From Jatrophihabitans endophyticus (lineage in GTDB: Bacteria; Actinomycetota; Actinomycetes; Mycobacteriales; Jatrophihabitantaceae), in contig NZ_FQVU01000002.1 in assembly GCF_900129455.1 (NCBI RefSeq), forward strand, positions 248,001 to 312,000: a stretch of DNA of 64,000 nucleotides. Reading direction: 5' to 3'. Position numbers and translations under genes: made by a program. Position 1 is the first letter of the stretch, and every line of letters begins with the position of its first letter. Shown one piece after another: positions 43,837 through 54,518 of the stretch. The notes under the pieces are model-generated. The model had not been told where the DNA came from, searched no databases, and was given only the letters and a program-made list of their open reading frames with translations.

Positions 43837-45030
43837 TCAGCCCGGCAACCGCAGCGCGGCGGTCATCGCCTCGACCGCGATGCGCGGCTTGACGTTCTCC
43901 TCGATCGCCTGCCGGCAGGCGAGGATGGCGTCGAGGCGGCGCAGGACGCCGGCGGGGTCGAGGGCGGCGGCGACGGTGCGGACGTCGCTCGCGAAGTCCG
44001 GATGCGCCGGCGCGGTGCCCGACCCCCAGAGGACGAGCAGCACGTCGCGGTAGAACGCGGCGAGGTCGACGAGCGCGCGGTCGAGCGCGTCGCGCTGCGT
44101 CCGGGTGGCCCGTGACTTCTGCCGACGCTCGAGCTCCTTGAGCACGCCGGCCGAGCCGCGCACGGACGTCGCGACGCCCTTGCCGGTGGCGCCCTGGCCG
44201 AGCGCCACCTGCAGCGACTCGGTCTCGCCGGCGTCGCGGTCGGCCGACAGCGCCGCGGCCTCGCCCTCGGCGGCGCCCACGAGATGGTCGGCGGCCTCGA
44301 GGCAGGCGCGCAGCGAGGTCAGGGACGCGGGGATGGCCAGGACCTCCGCGCGCCGGCCGCGGGCGTCCTCGTCGCGGGCGAGCCGGCGCGACCGGCCGAC
44401 GTGCCCCTGCCCGACCGCGGCCGCCCAGCGCGCGGTGTCGGCGTCGAAGCCCTCGCCGCGCAGCACCCCGGCCACCGCCTCGGCCGGCGGGATGCGCAGC
44501 GTCACCAGCCGACACCGCGAACGGATCGTCACCATGACGTCGTCCGGGTGCAGGGACGGTGCGCAGAGCAGGAACACCGTGCGCGGCGGCGGCTCCTCGA
44601 TCGCCTTGAGCATGGCGTTCGAGGCCTGCTCGGTGAGCCGGTCGGCGTCCTCGATGACGATGACCTGCCACCGGCCGAGCTGCGGGCGCCGCCCGGCGCG
44701 GGCGACGGTGGCACGCATCTCCTCGACGCCGATGGACAGCCCCTGCGGCACGACGGCGTGCACGTCGGGATGGGTGCGGGCCCCCACGGTGCGGCACTGC
44801 GGGCACTCGCCGCAGCCGAGCTCGCCCGGACGCTCGCACTGCAGCGCCGCGGCGAACGCCTGCGCCGCCACCGAGCGCCCGGAGCCGGCCGGGCCGGTGA
44901 ACAGCCAGGCGTGCGTCATGGTGCCGGCCGCCGGGGAGCGGCCGGCGGCGATGTCGGCGGCGGCCGCCGCGGCCTCGCGCAGGGTCGCGACGGCGGTGTC
45001 CTGCCCGACGAGCTGGTCCCAGACGGTCAC
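43837..45030 (-). CDS. holB: DNA polymerase III subunit delta'
   Basis: 397 residues from the GTG at 45030 that overlaps the MarR stop. Clamp-loader ATPase fold: GPAGSGRS at 46-53 (Arg in place of the Walker Lys, as usual for this subunit in actinobacteria), four cysteines at 65, 73, 76 and 79 for zinc, and sensor motif IRSRCRLVTLR. It helps load the sliding clamp during replication. It lies downstream of tmk as in many bacteria, but with marR in between. Confidence 0.93.
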   Translation of the reverse strand: MTVWDQLVGQDTAVATLREAAAAAADIAAGRSPAAGTMTHAWLFTGPAGSGRSVAAQAFAAALQCERPGELGCGECPQCRTVGARTHPDVHAVVPQGLSIGVEEMRATVARAGRRPQLGRWQVIVIEDADRLTEQASNAMLKAIEEPPPRTVFLLCAPSLHPDDVMVTIRSRCRLVTLRIPPAEAVAGVLRGEGFDADTARWAAAVGQGHVGRSRRLARDEDARGRRAEVLAIPASLTSLRACLEAADHLVGAAEGEAAALSADRDAGETESLQVALGQGATGKGVATSVRGSAGVLKELERRQKSRATRTQRDALDRALVDLAAFYRDVLLVLWGSGTAPAHPDFASDVRTVAAALDPAGVLRRLDAILACRQAIEENVKPRIAVEAMTAALRLPG

Positions 45031-45635
45031 GGGACGATTGTCGTCCCCTGCTGCGACGACGCGGCGAGCAGCAGGGTGCGCAGCGCGTCGGCGAGCGGCC
45101 CCAGCGTCGCCGTCGGCAGCGGCGTCAACAGCTCGCGCTCGGTCTCGAGCAGGGCCGCGAACGCGGTGTCGACCAGCTCCCGGCCGGCCGGCGTGAGCGC
45201 GACGCGGACGAGCCGGCGGTCGGCACGGTCGACCGAGCGCACGACGAGACCACGATCGGTGAGGCCGTCGAGCCGGCTCGTCATGGTGCCCGACGTGACA
45301 TAGGTGCGGGCGGCGAGCTCCCCCGCGGTGAGCTGGAACGGCTCGCCCTCGCGGCGCAGCGCGGCCAGCACGTCGAACTCGTGCTTGCGCAGCCCGTTCG
45401 CGGCGAAGCTGCGGGCCCGGCGCTCGGCGAGGACGCCGGCGAGCCGGTCGAGGCGGGACAGCACCTCCAGAGGGGCGACGTCGAGGTCGGGCCGCTCCCG
45501 CCGCCAGGCCGCGACGATGCCGTCGACCTCGTCGACGCCGTCCGCCCCGTCGACACCGTCGACACCGTCGACACCGTCGACACCGTCGGGTCGGGCGATC
45601 GGGTCGTGGGCAGCCACGCCGCCATGGTCGCACAT
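45027..45635 (-). CDS. MarR family regulator with Gly-Val-Asp repeat
   Basis: 202 residues. Residues 19-40 are a simple repeat (GVDGVDGVDGVDGADGVDEVDG is the region; positions only approximate), then a MarR winged helix: FDVLAALRREGEPFQLTAGELA, TSGTMTSRLDGLTDRGLVVRS and DRADRRLVRVALT. It probably represses drug- or stress-response genes. It sits between tmk and holB and overlaps holB, so it would be transcribed with replication genes. Start ATG 45635; a start past the repeat is conceivable. Confidence 0.85.
   Translation of the reverse strand: MCDHGGVAAHDPIARPDGVDGVDGVDGVDGADGVDEVDGIVAAWRRERPDLDVAPLEVLSRLDRLAGVLAERRARSFAANGLRKHEFDVLAALRREGEPFQLTAGELAARTYVTSGTMTSRLDGLTDRGLVVRSVDRADRRLVRVALTPAGRELVDTAFAALLETERELLTPLPTATLGPLADALRTLLLAASSQQGTTIVP
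45547..45588. repeat. 9-bp minisatellite in the marR coding region
   Basis: CCGTCGACA repeated four times exactly plus a partial fifth; on the coding strand this encodes the Gly-Val-Asp repeats. Period 9 keeps the frame, so copy number can change without frameshift. Confidence 0.9.
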
Positions 45636-45669
45636 CTCTTGACGTCGAGAGGTCGACGTGGGTGCGCCC

Positions 45670-46287
45670 TCAGCCGCGCAACCGCGCCCGGACGGCGGCG
45701 AGGACGTCACCGGCGAGCGCATCGGCGGCGCGGGTCGCGTCGAGCACCAGGTAGCGCGCCGGCTCGGCGGCGGCCAGGGCCAGGAACGCCGCACGGACCG
45801 CCCGGTGGAACTCCAGCGACGCGCTCTCCAGCCGGTCCGGCCGCGCGCGCGCACCGGCCCGCGCGAGCCCGGCGACGGGATCGACGTCGAGCAGGACCGT
45901 CAGCGCGGGAGTGAGGCCGCCGGTGGCCCACACCGTGACGGCGTGGGCGCCGGCGCCCAGCCCCCGGCCGGCGCCCTGGTAGGCGAGGGTGGAGTCGACG
46001 TAGCGATCGGTGATCACGACCGCGCCCCGCGCGAGGCCGGGCGTCACGACGGTGTCGACGTGGTGCGCCCGGTCGGCGGCGTAGAGCAGGGCCTCGGCCC
46101 GCGGCGTCACGTGCCCGTCGGGATCCAGGACGAGCCGGCGCAGCTCGGTGCCCAGGGGCGTCCCGCCCGGTTCCCTGGTCTCGACGACCTCCTGCCCCGC
46201 CGCGCGCAGCGAGGCCGCGAGCAGCCGGATCTGCGTCGACTTGCCGGCCCCCTCGCCCCCCTCGAACGCGACGAACAGCCCGCTCAC
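45670..46287 (-). CDS. tmk: Thymidylate kinase
   Basis: 205 residues from the GTG at 46287. P-loop FEGGEGAGKST at 8-18, DR(Y) motif VITDRYVDSTLAYQGAGRG at about 91-109. Phosphorylates dTMP to dTDP for DNA synthesis. The start overlaps the stop of the MFS-TMK fusion gene by 4 nt. Confidence 0.95.
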   Translation of the reverse strand: MSGLFVAFEGGEGAGKSTQIRLLAASLRAAGQEVVETREPGGTPLGTELRRLVLDPDGHVTPRAEALLYAADRAHHVDTVVTPGLARGAVVITDRYVDSTLAYQGAGRGLGAGAHAVTVWATGGLTPALTVLLDVDPVAGLARAGARARPDRLESASLEFHRAVRAAFLALAAAEPARYLVLDATRAADALAGDVLAAVRARLRG

Positions 46288-48347
46288 GCCGGGCCAGAGT
46301 GGAGGTCGGCGACCTCCGGGAGCTCGCCCACGGGGCTCGTGAGCAGCGAGGCCCGCCGACTCACCAGCCGCTCCAGCCGCTCGGCGACCTCGACGGGCAG
46401 CGCCACGGGAGCGGGGTCCTGACAGCGCACCGTCGTCCCGGGGTGCGCGTCGATCTCGTCGTCGTAGGCCTGGCTGACGCCGGCCAGGTCGATGTCGTCG
46501 GCCCCCGGACGCTCGGCACCGATCGTGTCGACGACGACGGTGAGGTCGGCACGCAGGTCGCCGGTGCTCCACTCGTGCACATCGCGGATGCGTTCGGCGT
46601 CGGCCCCGCGCCCCCCGCCGTGCACCGCCAGCGAGCTGAGCAGGTAGCCGTCGCACACCACGACCTCGCCCCGGTCCAGCGCCGGGCGGATCACCACCGC
46701 GACGTGTTCGGCTCGGTCGGCGGCCGACAACAGCGCGGCGGTCTCCGGCTCCAGCCCGGCGTGGTCGGTGGCGGCCAGCAGTTCGGCGACGTGGCGTCCG
46801 GCCGGCGTCCCGGTCGGCTCGGCGGTCTCGACGACGGTGAGCGAGAAGTCGCGCGCCGCCTGCGAGAGGAGCGCGGCGTACCGCGCGGTGACGGCCCGGT
46901 CGGTGCCGTCGACCGCGACGAGCAGCCCGCCGCGCTGGTCGCCGTAGCGTCCGCCGGCGGTGTTGAGCACCCGCTGCCGGACGAGATCGCGGAACCGCTT
47001 GCGCGACTGGCCGGCGCGCGACGTCGCGTAGAACGACACCAGCAGGGCGAGCAGCCCGCCGACGAGCAGGGTGAGCCCGGGGCCGGAGAAGCGCAGGTAG
47101 GACTCGCCCACCTTGAAGCGGTGCTCGCCGAGCAGTCCGGCGAGCACGGGGCCGACGGCGATGGTCAGCAGCAGCACCAGGCGCACCGAGGAGAGCACGA
47201 AGGAGAAGATGCGCCCGCGGAGCCGGTCCTCGACCTCCTGGCCGATCATCGTGTAGCCGATGATCCACGCCATCCCGGCGAACAGTCCGACGAACGCCGC
47301 GAAGACGGTGGCGAGGATGAAGTCGCGGATCAGCGACATGGTCAGCAACGACAGCCCGGCGGCGCCGATGGCGAAGCCGAAGACGCGGCTGCGGGCGTAG
47401 GACGGCAGCACCCGCGGCCCGACGAGCATGCCGACGGCGAGGCCGGCGAACACCGTCCCGAACATGATCGAGTACCCGGCCGCGCCACCGCCCAGCGTGC
47501 GGACCCACAGCTGGGCGACGCCCACGGTCAGGCCGCCGGCGGCGAACGCGCCGATGATCCCGACGTACAGGCCACGGATGAGCGCGTTGCGTCGGATGTA
47601 GGAGATGCCCTCGCGCAGCAGCGAGACGATGCTCTGCTCCTGCTCGCGGTCGGCGGGGACGGCCGGGATGTCGCGGCGGCTCACGAACACCGTGCTCGCG
47701 CTGACGGCGAAGGTGACGGTGTTGACGAGCAACGCGATGACGATCGCCACGTTGACGTCGTCGGCGCCGACCGTGCCGTTGGACGACACCAGCCGGTTCG
47801 TCGCCGAGAGCAGCGCGAACAGCCCCGCCGCTACCGGGACCGTGCCGTACACCGAGAACAGCGAGATCTGGTTGGCGGTGGGCAGCAGTCGCTTCGGGAC
47901 GATGGAGACCTGGATGACCTGCTTGCACGGCTGGGTGAACAGCCCGATGGCCTCGATGGCGAACTGCGCGATGTAAAGCCAGATCAGGTTGTAGCCGAAG
48001 GCGATCGAGGCGTAGAGGACGCCGGCGGCGAGGTCGCCCACGATGACGGTCTTGCGGCGGTCGAGCTTGTCGGCGAGGGCCGCGGCGATCGGGCCGAAGA
48101 GCAGGTCGGGGGCGAGCCGGACGAGGATCACGCCCGAGATGGCGGCGCCCTGGGTGGTGTAGGACTGCTCCCGGGTCAGCTGCTGCGCGAGTGCGGTGTT
48201 GGCCAGCAGGCCCAGCCAGTCACCCAGGCTGGAGAGCGTGATCGCCGCCCACATGCGGCGCACGACGGGGATGCGCGCGAGCGTCAGCAATGCGTTCTCG
48301 CGGCGCGGCCGCCGGGCCGAGCCGGGCGGACCCGGTCCGCTGCTCAC
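46284..48347 (-). CDS. MFS transporter fused to a thymidylate-kinase-like domain
   Basis: 687 residues: about 12 membrane helices (residues 35-440) with MFS loop ADKLDRRKT, then a soluble TMK-like domain from about 473. In that domain the P-loop is degenerate: VDGTDRAVTARY (479-490) has no GKS/T, and the DRY motif is CDGY (565-568), while SLAVHGGGRG resembles the lid region. The kinase half is therefore probably inactive, perhaps a nucleotide sensor. This fusion is known in actinobacteria. Placement beside an intact tmk supports division of labour. Confidence 0.85.
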   Translation of the reverse strand: MSSGPGPPGSARRPRRENALLTLARIPVVRRMWAAITLSSLGDWLGLLANTALAQQLTREQSYTTQGAAISGVILVRLAPDLLFGPIAAALADKLDRRKTVIVGDLAAGVLYASIAFGYNLIWLYIAQFAIEAIGLFTQPCKQVIQVSIVPKRLLPTANQISLFSVYGTVPVAAGLFALLSATNRLVSSNGTVGADDVNVAIVIALLVNTVTFAVSASTVFVSRRDIPAVPADREQEQSIVSLLREGISYIRRNALIRGLYVGIIGAFAAGGLTVGVAQLWVRTLGGGAAGYSIMFGTVFAGLAVGMLVGPRVLPSYARSRVFGFAIGAAGLSLLTMSLIRDFILATVFAAFVGLFAGMAWIIGYTMIGQEVEDRLRGRIFSFVLSSVRLVLLLTIAVGPVLAGLLGEHRFKVGESYLRFSGPGLTLLVGGLLALLVSFYATSRAGQSRKRFRDLVRQRVLNTAGGRYGDQRGGLLVAVDGTDRAVTARYAALLSQAARDFSLTVVETAEPTGTPAGRHVAELLAATDHAGLEPETAALLSAADRAEHVAVVIRPALDRGEVVVCDGYLLSSLAVHGGGRGADAERIRDVHEWSTGDLRADLTVVVDTIGAERPGADDIDLAGVSQAYDDEIDAHPGTTVRCQDPAPVALPVEVAERLERLVSRRASLLTSPVGELPEVADLHSGPA

Positions 48348-48453
48348 GCGACCGCCGGGGCCACGGCATGGTGCCGGGCACGGAGCCGCGCGGTCGGGAA
48401 CACGGCGCGAGTGTATCGGTGCGTCGCCCGCGGCACGGGCGGATGATGCGCAG

Positions 48454-49677
48454 ATGACCGTCCGCAACTGGGCCCGGAACATCGCCTTCACCGCCGACGA
48501 GGTGCTGCGGCCGACATCGGTGGCCGAACTGAGCGAGCTGGTGGCCTCGCGAGCGCTCGTGCGTGCGCTCGGCACCGGGCACTCGTTCAACCGCATCGCC
48601 GACTCGACCGGGGTTCTCGTGTCGACCCGCGACCTCGCGTTGCCGATCGAGATCGACGGCGACACGGTGAGCGTCGGCGGCGGCACCCGCTACGGCGAGC
48701 TCGCCGTCGCGCTGCACGCCGCGGGGCGGGCGCTGGCGAACCTCGGTTCCCTCCCGCACATCTCGGTGGCCGGCGCGTGCGCGACGGGCACGCACGGGTC
48801 GGGGTCGGGCAACCGCTGCCTCGCCGCCGCCGCGCTCGCCGTCGAGTTCGTACGGGCCGACGGCGCCCTCGTCCGACTGACCCGCGACGATCCCGACTTC
48901 GGCGGCGCCGTCCTCGCACTGGGCGCGCTCGGGATCGTCACCCGGCTGACGCTGGCGACCGTCCCCACCTTCGAGATCCGGCAGGACGTCTGGGTCGACG
49001 CTCCGTTGCCGCGCGTGCTCGACCGGCTCGACGACGTCCTGGACTCGGCTTACAGCGTAAGTCTGTTCACGTCGTGGCGGCGGCGCGACGTCCTCGACCA
49101 GATCTGGACGAAGTCACGCACCGACGGCGTGCCCTTCGACGGCGCCGAGGTGGGCGCGCGTCCCGCCGAGGTGGCGATGCATCCCATCGCCGGTCAGGAC
49201 GGCGCCACCGCGACGCCGCAGTCCGGCTCGGCCGGTCCGTGGCACGAGCGGCTGCCGCACTTCCGCCTCGAGTTCACGCCCAGCAACGGCGAGGAGCAGC
49301 AGAGCGAGTACCTGCTGCCCCGCTCGGCGGGGGCGGCCGCGGTCGCCGCGCTGGCCGAGGTCGACTTCGCCGGCGCGCTGCAGGTGTGCGAGATCCGCAC
49401 CGTCGCGGCGGACGAGCTGTGGCTCTCGCCCTGCTCCGGGCGCGACACGCTCGCCCTGCACTTCACCTGGTTCGACGACGACGTCCGGGTGGCGAATGCC
49501 GTCGACGCCCTGGAGCGCACGCTGGCCCCGTTCGACCCGCGACCCCACTGGGGCAAGGTGTTCCGCGCCGCGCCCACCTGGCACCGGCCGGCGCTGCCCC
49601 GCTTCCGCGAGCTCGTCGACCGGTACGACCCGGACCGCACGTTCGGCAACGCGTTCCTGGCCGAGCACGTGTACTGA
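48454..49677 (+). CDS. FAD-linked oxidase, alditol oxidase-like
   Basis: 407 residues. VAO-type FAD domain with GTGHSFN; H43 aligns with the histidine that binds FAD covalently in Streptomyces alditol oxidase. A second FAD motif ACATGTHGSG lies near residue 110, and the C-terminal HWGKVFRAAP and YDPDRTFGNAFL are typical. It is expected to oxidise polyols with O2, making H2O2. It is a cytosolic single-gene unit, divergent from the MFS-TMK gene. Confidence 0.9.
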   Translation: MTVRNWARNIAFTADEVLRPTSVAELSELVASRALVRALGTGHSFNRIADSTGVLVSTRDLALPIEIDGDTVSVGGGTRYGELAVALHAAGRALANLGSLPHISVAGACATGTHGSGSGNRCLAAAALAVEFVRADGALVRLTRDDPDFGGAVLALGALGIVTRLTLATVPTFEIRQDVWVDAPLPRVLDRLDDVLDSAYSVSLFTSWRRRDVLDQIWTKSRTDGVPFDGAEVGARPAEVAMHPIAGQDGATATPQSGSAGPWHERLPHFRLEFTPSNGEEQQSEYLLPRSAGAAAVAALAEVDFAGALQVCEIRTVAADELWLSPCSGRDTLALHFTWFDDDVRVANAVDALERTLAPFDPRPHWGKVFRAAPTWHRPALPRFRELVDRYDPDRTFGNAFLAEHVY

Positions 49678-49696
49678 CCCGCAGGAAGATCCGGAA

Positions 49697-49723
49697 CCGC
49701 CGGTGATGTTCCTGCACCGGCGG
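49697..49723. terminator. Bidirectional 9-bp hairpin between convergent genes
   Basis: CCGCCGGTG and CACCGGCGG with a 9-nt loop, between the oxidase stop and the topA stop. The sequence CCCGCAGGAAGATC occurs on both sides (near 49679 and 49740). Confidence 0.65.
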
Positions 49724-49756
49724 CGCCAGAACACGGCACCCGCAGGAAGATCGCGG

Positions 49757-52516
<2,760 letters not shown>

Positions 52517-52614
52517 GAAGTCCGCCTTTCACCACTGTGCGCCCGGTGCCGGACGTCCAACGGCGGACGGTACAGGAAGGTCGCAAGGCGGCGGTTCCGG
52601 GAGTTGGCCCGCCG

Positions 52615-53205
52615 TCAGGTGGGTGGCGCCGGCCACGCCGTGCCGGCGCCGTCGGGTGCGGGGCCGAGCAGTTCGACGAGCCGTCGCAGCCGCCGCGACG
52701 AGGTGACGCGCCACCCCGGGCCACCCCGCGCGCCGAGCGAGACGGCCGCGACGCCGAGCTGGGACAGCTGCGCCCCGGCGGCGAGGTGGATCGCGTGGTG
52801 CGTCGGGTCGTCACCGGCCGCGGTCGCCAACAGGTAGCCCGCCTCGTCGCGTCGGCCGGCGGCGACGGCCCAGAGCCGCAGGCCGCCGGGCCCGAGCCGG
52901 AACGACCGGGGCAGGCCCTGACCCGCGCCGCGGGTCCACCGTTGCGCGTGGGGCAGCAGCGCGGGCGAGAACGCGGTGCGGGCGCCGAATCCCGACGAGG
53001 CCGTCACGACGGCATCGCTTCCGACGACGTCCAGCTCCGCGAACGCAGCGCACAGCGCGTCGGCCCGCCAGCGGTCGGCGACGACGACCGAGACCCGCGC
53101 GCCCGGCCCGCTGCGGACCCACCCGCCGCCGGCGAGCAGCAGCCCGTCCAGGTCGTCGAGCGTCGGCGTCGCGGCCGCCGCACCGAAGAGCGAGAACTGG
53201 GTCAC
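52615..53205 (-). CDS. Conserved hypothetical protein upstream of topA
   Basis: 196 residues. No recognised domain; segments VSVVVADRWRADALCAAFAELD and SSGFGARTAFSPALLPHAQRW suggest an alpha/beta fold. A gene of similar size sits at this place next to topA in mycobacteria and relatives, so the association is conserved. Function unknown. Confidence 0.75.
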   Translation of the reverse strand: MTQFSLFGAAAATPTLDDLDGLLLAGGGWVRSGPGARVSVVVADRWRADALCAAFAELDVVGSDAVVTASSGFGARTAFSPALLPHAQRWTRGAGQGLPRSFRLGPGGLRLWAVAAGRRDEAGYLLATAAGDDPTHHAIHLAAGAQLSQLGVAAVSLGARGGPGWRVTSSRRLRRLVELLGPAPDGAGTAWPAPPT

Positions 53206-53281
53206 GGACGCAATGGTGCCCGACGAGCGGACGCTCGCCGGGCACCGTCGCAGCCTTGCTGCACCACTGTGTCGTGCTGGG

Positions 53282-54265
53282 TCAGCTGCTCTTGTCCTTG
53301 TACAGGCACCACTTCTCGTCGATCTCGCGCAGGTACATGGTGATGCTGGTGCTCCGCCCGCTGTCGAGCGTGATGCGGCCGGTCATCGTGGCGGTGTCGC
53401 CGGACTCCTTCGCCGCGCTGGTCACCGAGGCCGTCTCGACCGTGTCGAGCTCGGACTGCGTGATCCGGATCGGCACCCCCGGGCAGGCGATCGCCTTCAC
53501 GTCGTCGAGGTCGTGGCCCTGCAGCGCGAGCATGTAGCGGTAGCCGGCCACCGTCGGCGTGTAGCTGTAGTTGTTCGAGCTCGACAGCGAGGACGACGGA
53601 TCGTCCGACGACGAGTACGTGGGGTCCGACGGCGAGGAGTAGGTGTCCGAGCTGCTCGGTGCGCCGGAGCTGGACGGGAAGTCGCCGCTGGAGCTCACCG
53701 ACGCGGTCGGCGACCCCGAGCTGGCGGTCTTCGTGTCGTCGTCACCGCTACTGAGCAGGACGAGCGTGGTGATGCCGCCGGCGAGGACGACGACCGCGAC
53801 GACGGCGGCGATGATCGCGTTGCGCCGGTTGCGGGTGGGCGGCGGACCGCCCCACGGTGATCCGGGACCGCCCTGGCCGTAGGGCTGCTGGCCGTACTGC
53901 TGGCCGTACTGCTGGCCGTACTGCTCACCCTGCTGCCCGTACTGGCCGCCCTGCCCGTACGGGTCATGACCGCCCTGCCCGTACTGGCCGCCCTGCCCGT
54001 ACGGGTCATGACCGCCCTGCCCGTACTGACCGCCCTGCTGGCCGCCCTGCCCGTACGGGTCGTAACCACCCTGGCCGTACTGTCCGCCCTGCTGGCCGTA
54101 CTGGTCACCGCCCTGGCCCTGGCCGTACTGACCACCCTGCTGGCCGTACTGGTCACCGCCCTGACCCTGCCCGTACTGTCCGCCACCCGGCTGGCCCCAG
54201 GAGGGATTGCCGCCCTGCCCGTAGCCGGGCTGGCCGGGGTTGTTCGGCGGTGGGTAGTCCGTCAT
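53282..54265 (-). CDS. Gly/Tyr/Gln-repeat single-pass membrane protein
   Basis: 327 residues. Residues 1-145 are low complexity built from GQYGQGG, GHDPYGQGG and QQYGQ units. A single membrane helix follows (NAIIAAVVAVVVLAGGITTLVLL, about 150-172), then a Ser/Thr/Asp-rich linker and a C-terminal globular domain of about 95 residues with two Cys (CPGVPI and WCLYKD). The topology suggests cytosolic repeats and an external small domain. The repeat part is prion-like in composition. Function unknown. Confidence 0.85.
   Translation of the reverse strand: MTDYPPPNNPGQPGYGQGGNPSWGQPGGGQYGQGQGGDQYGQQGGQYGQGQGGDQYGQQGGQYGQGGYDPYGQGGQQGGQYGQGGHDPYGQGGQYGQGGHDPYGQGGQYGQQGEQYGQQYGQQYGQQPYGQGGPGSPWGGPPPTRNRRNAIIAAVVAVVVLAGGITTLVLLSSGDDDTKTASSGSPTASVSSSGDFPSSSGAPSSSDTYSSPSDPTYSSSDDPSSSLSSSNNYSYTPTVAGYRYMLALQGHDLDDVKAIACPGVPIRITQSELDTVETASVTSAAKESGDTATMTGRITLDSGRSTSITMYLREIDEKWCLYKDKSS
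53880..54200. repeat. Degenerate coding repeats of the Gly/Tyr/Gln protein
   Basis: Short-period in-frame repeats, including a near-perfect 42-bp direct repeat beginning near 53935 and 53977. Repeat copy number is likely to vary between strains. Confidence 0.8.
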
Positions 54266-54458
54266 CGCGCGCTCGCTTCTGTGAGGTGAGGTCGCCGGGA
54301 TCGCACCGGTGTCGTCGTCTCGTGTGCTGGCAGTGTGGCAGGAGGGGCGCGGCGCGATCCACCCGAGCGCGCCCGATCGGATGGGGAGGCCTCCCCGATT
54401 GCGGGTCCCGGCCGCCGCGAAACCCCGCAAGCCCGGCCATACCGGGCGGGGGGACGGC

Positions 54459-54491
54459 GACGGCCCCGGTCCGTGCGGGACCGGGGCCGTC
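54459..54491. terminator. Perfect 14-bp hairpin terminator of hppA
   Basis: Arms 54459-54472 and 54478-54491 around loop GTGCG, 28 nt after the hppA stop. Confidence 0.8.
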
Positions 54492-54518
54492 GGACGAGCG
54501 CGTCGACGTGCGGGACGC

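Noticed and set aside
48348-48686. Upstream extension of the MFS-TMK protein
   Set aside because: It covers the divergent oxidase start and has Arg/Ser/Pro shadow composition; the GTG at 48347 starts just before the first helix.
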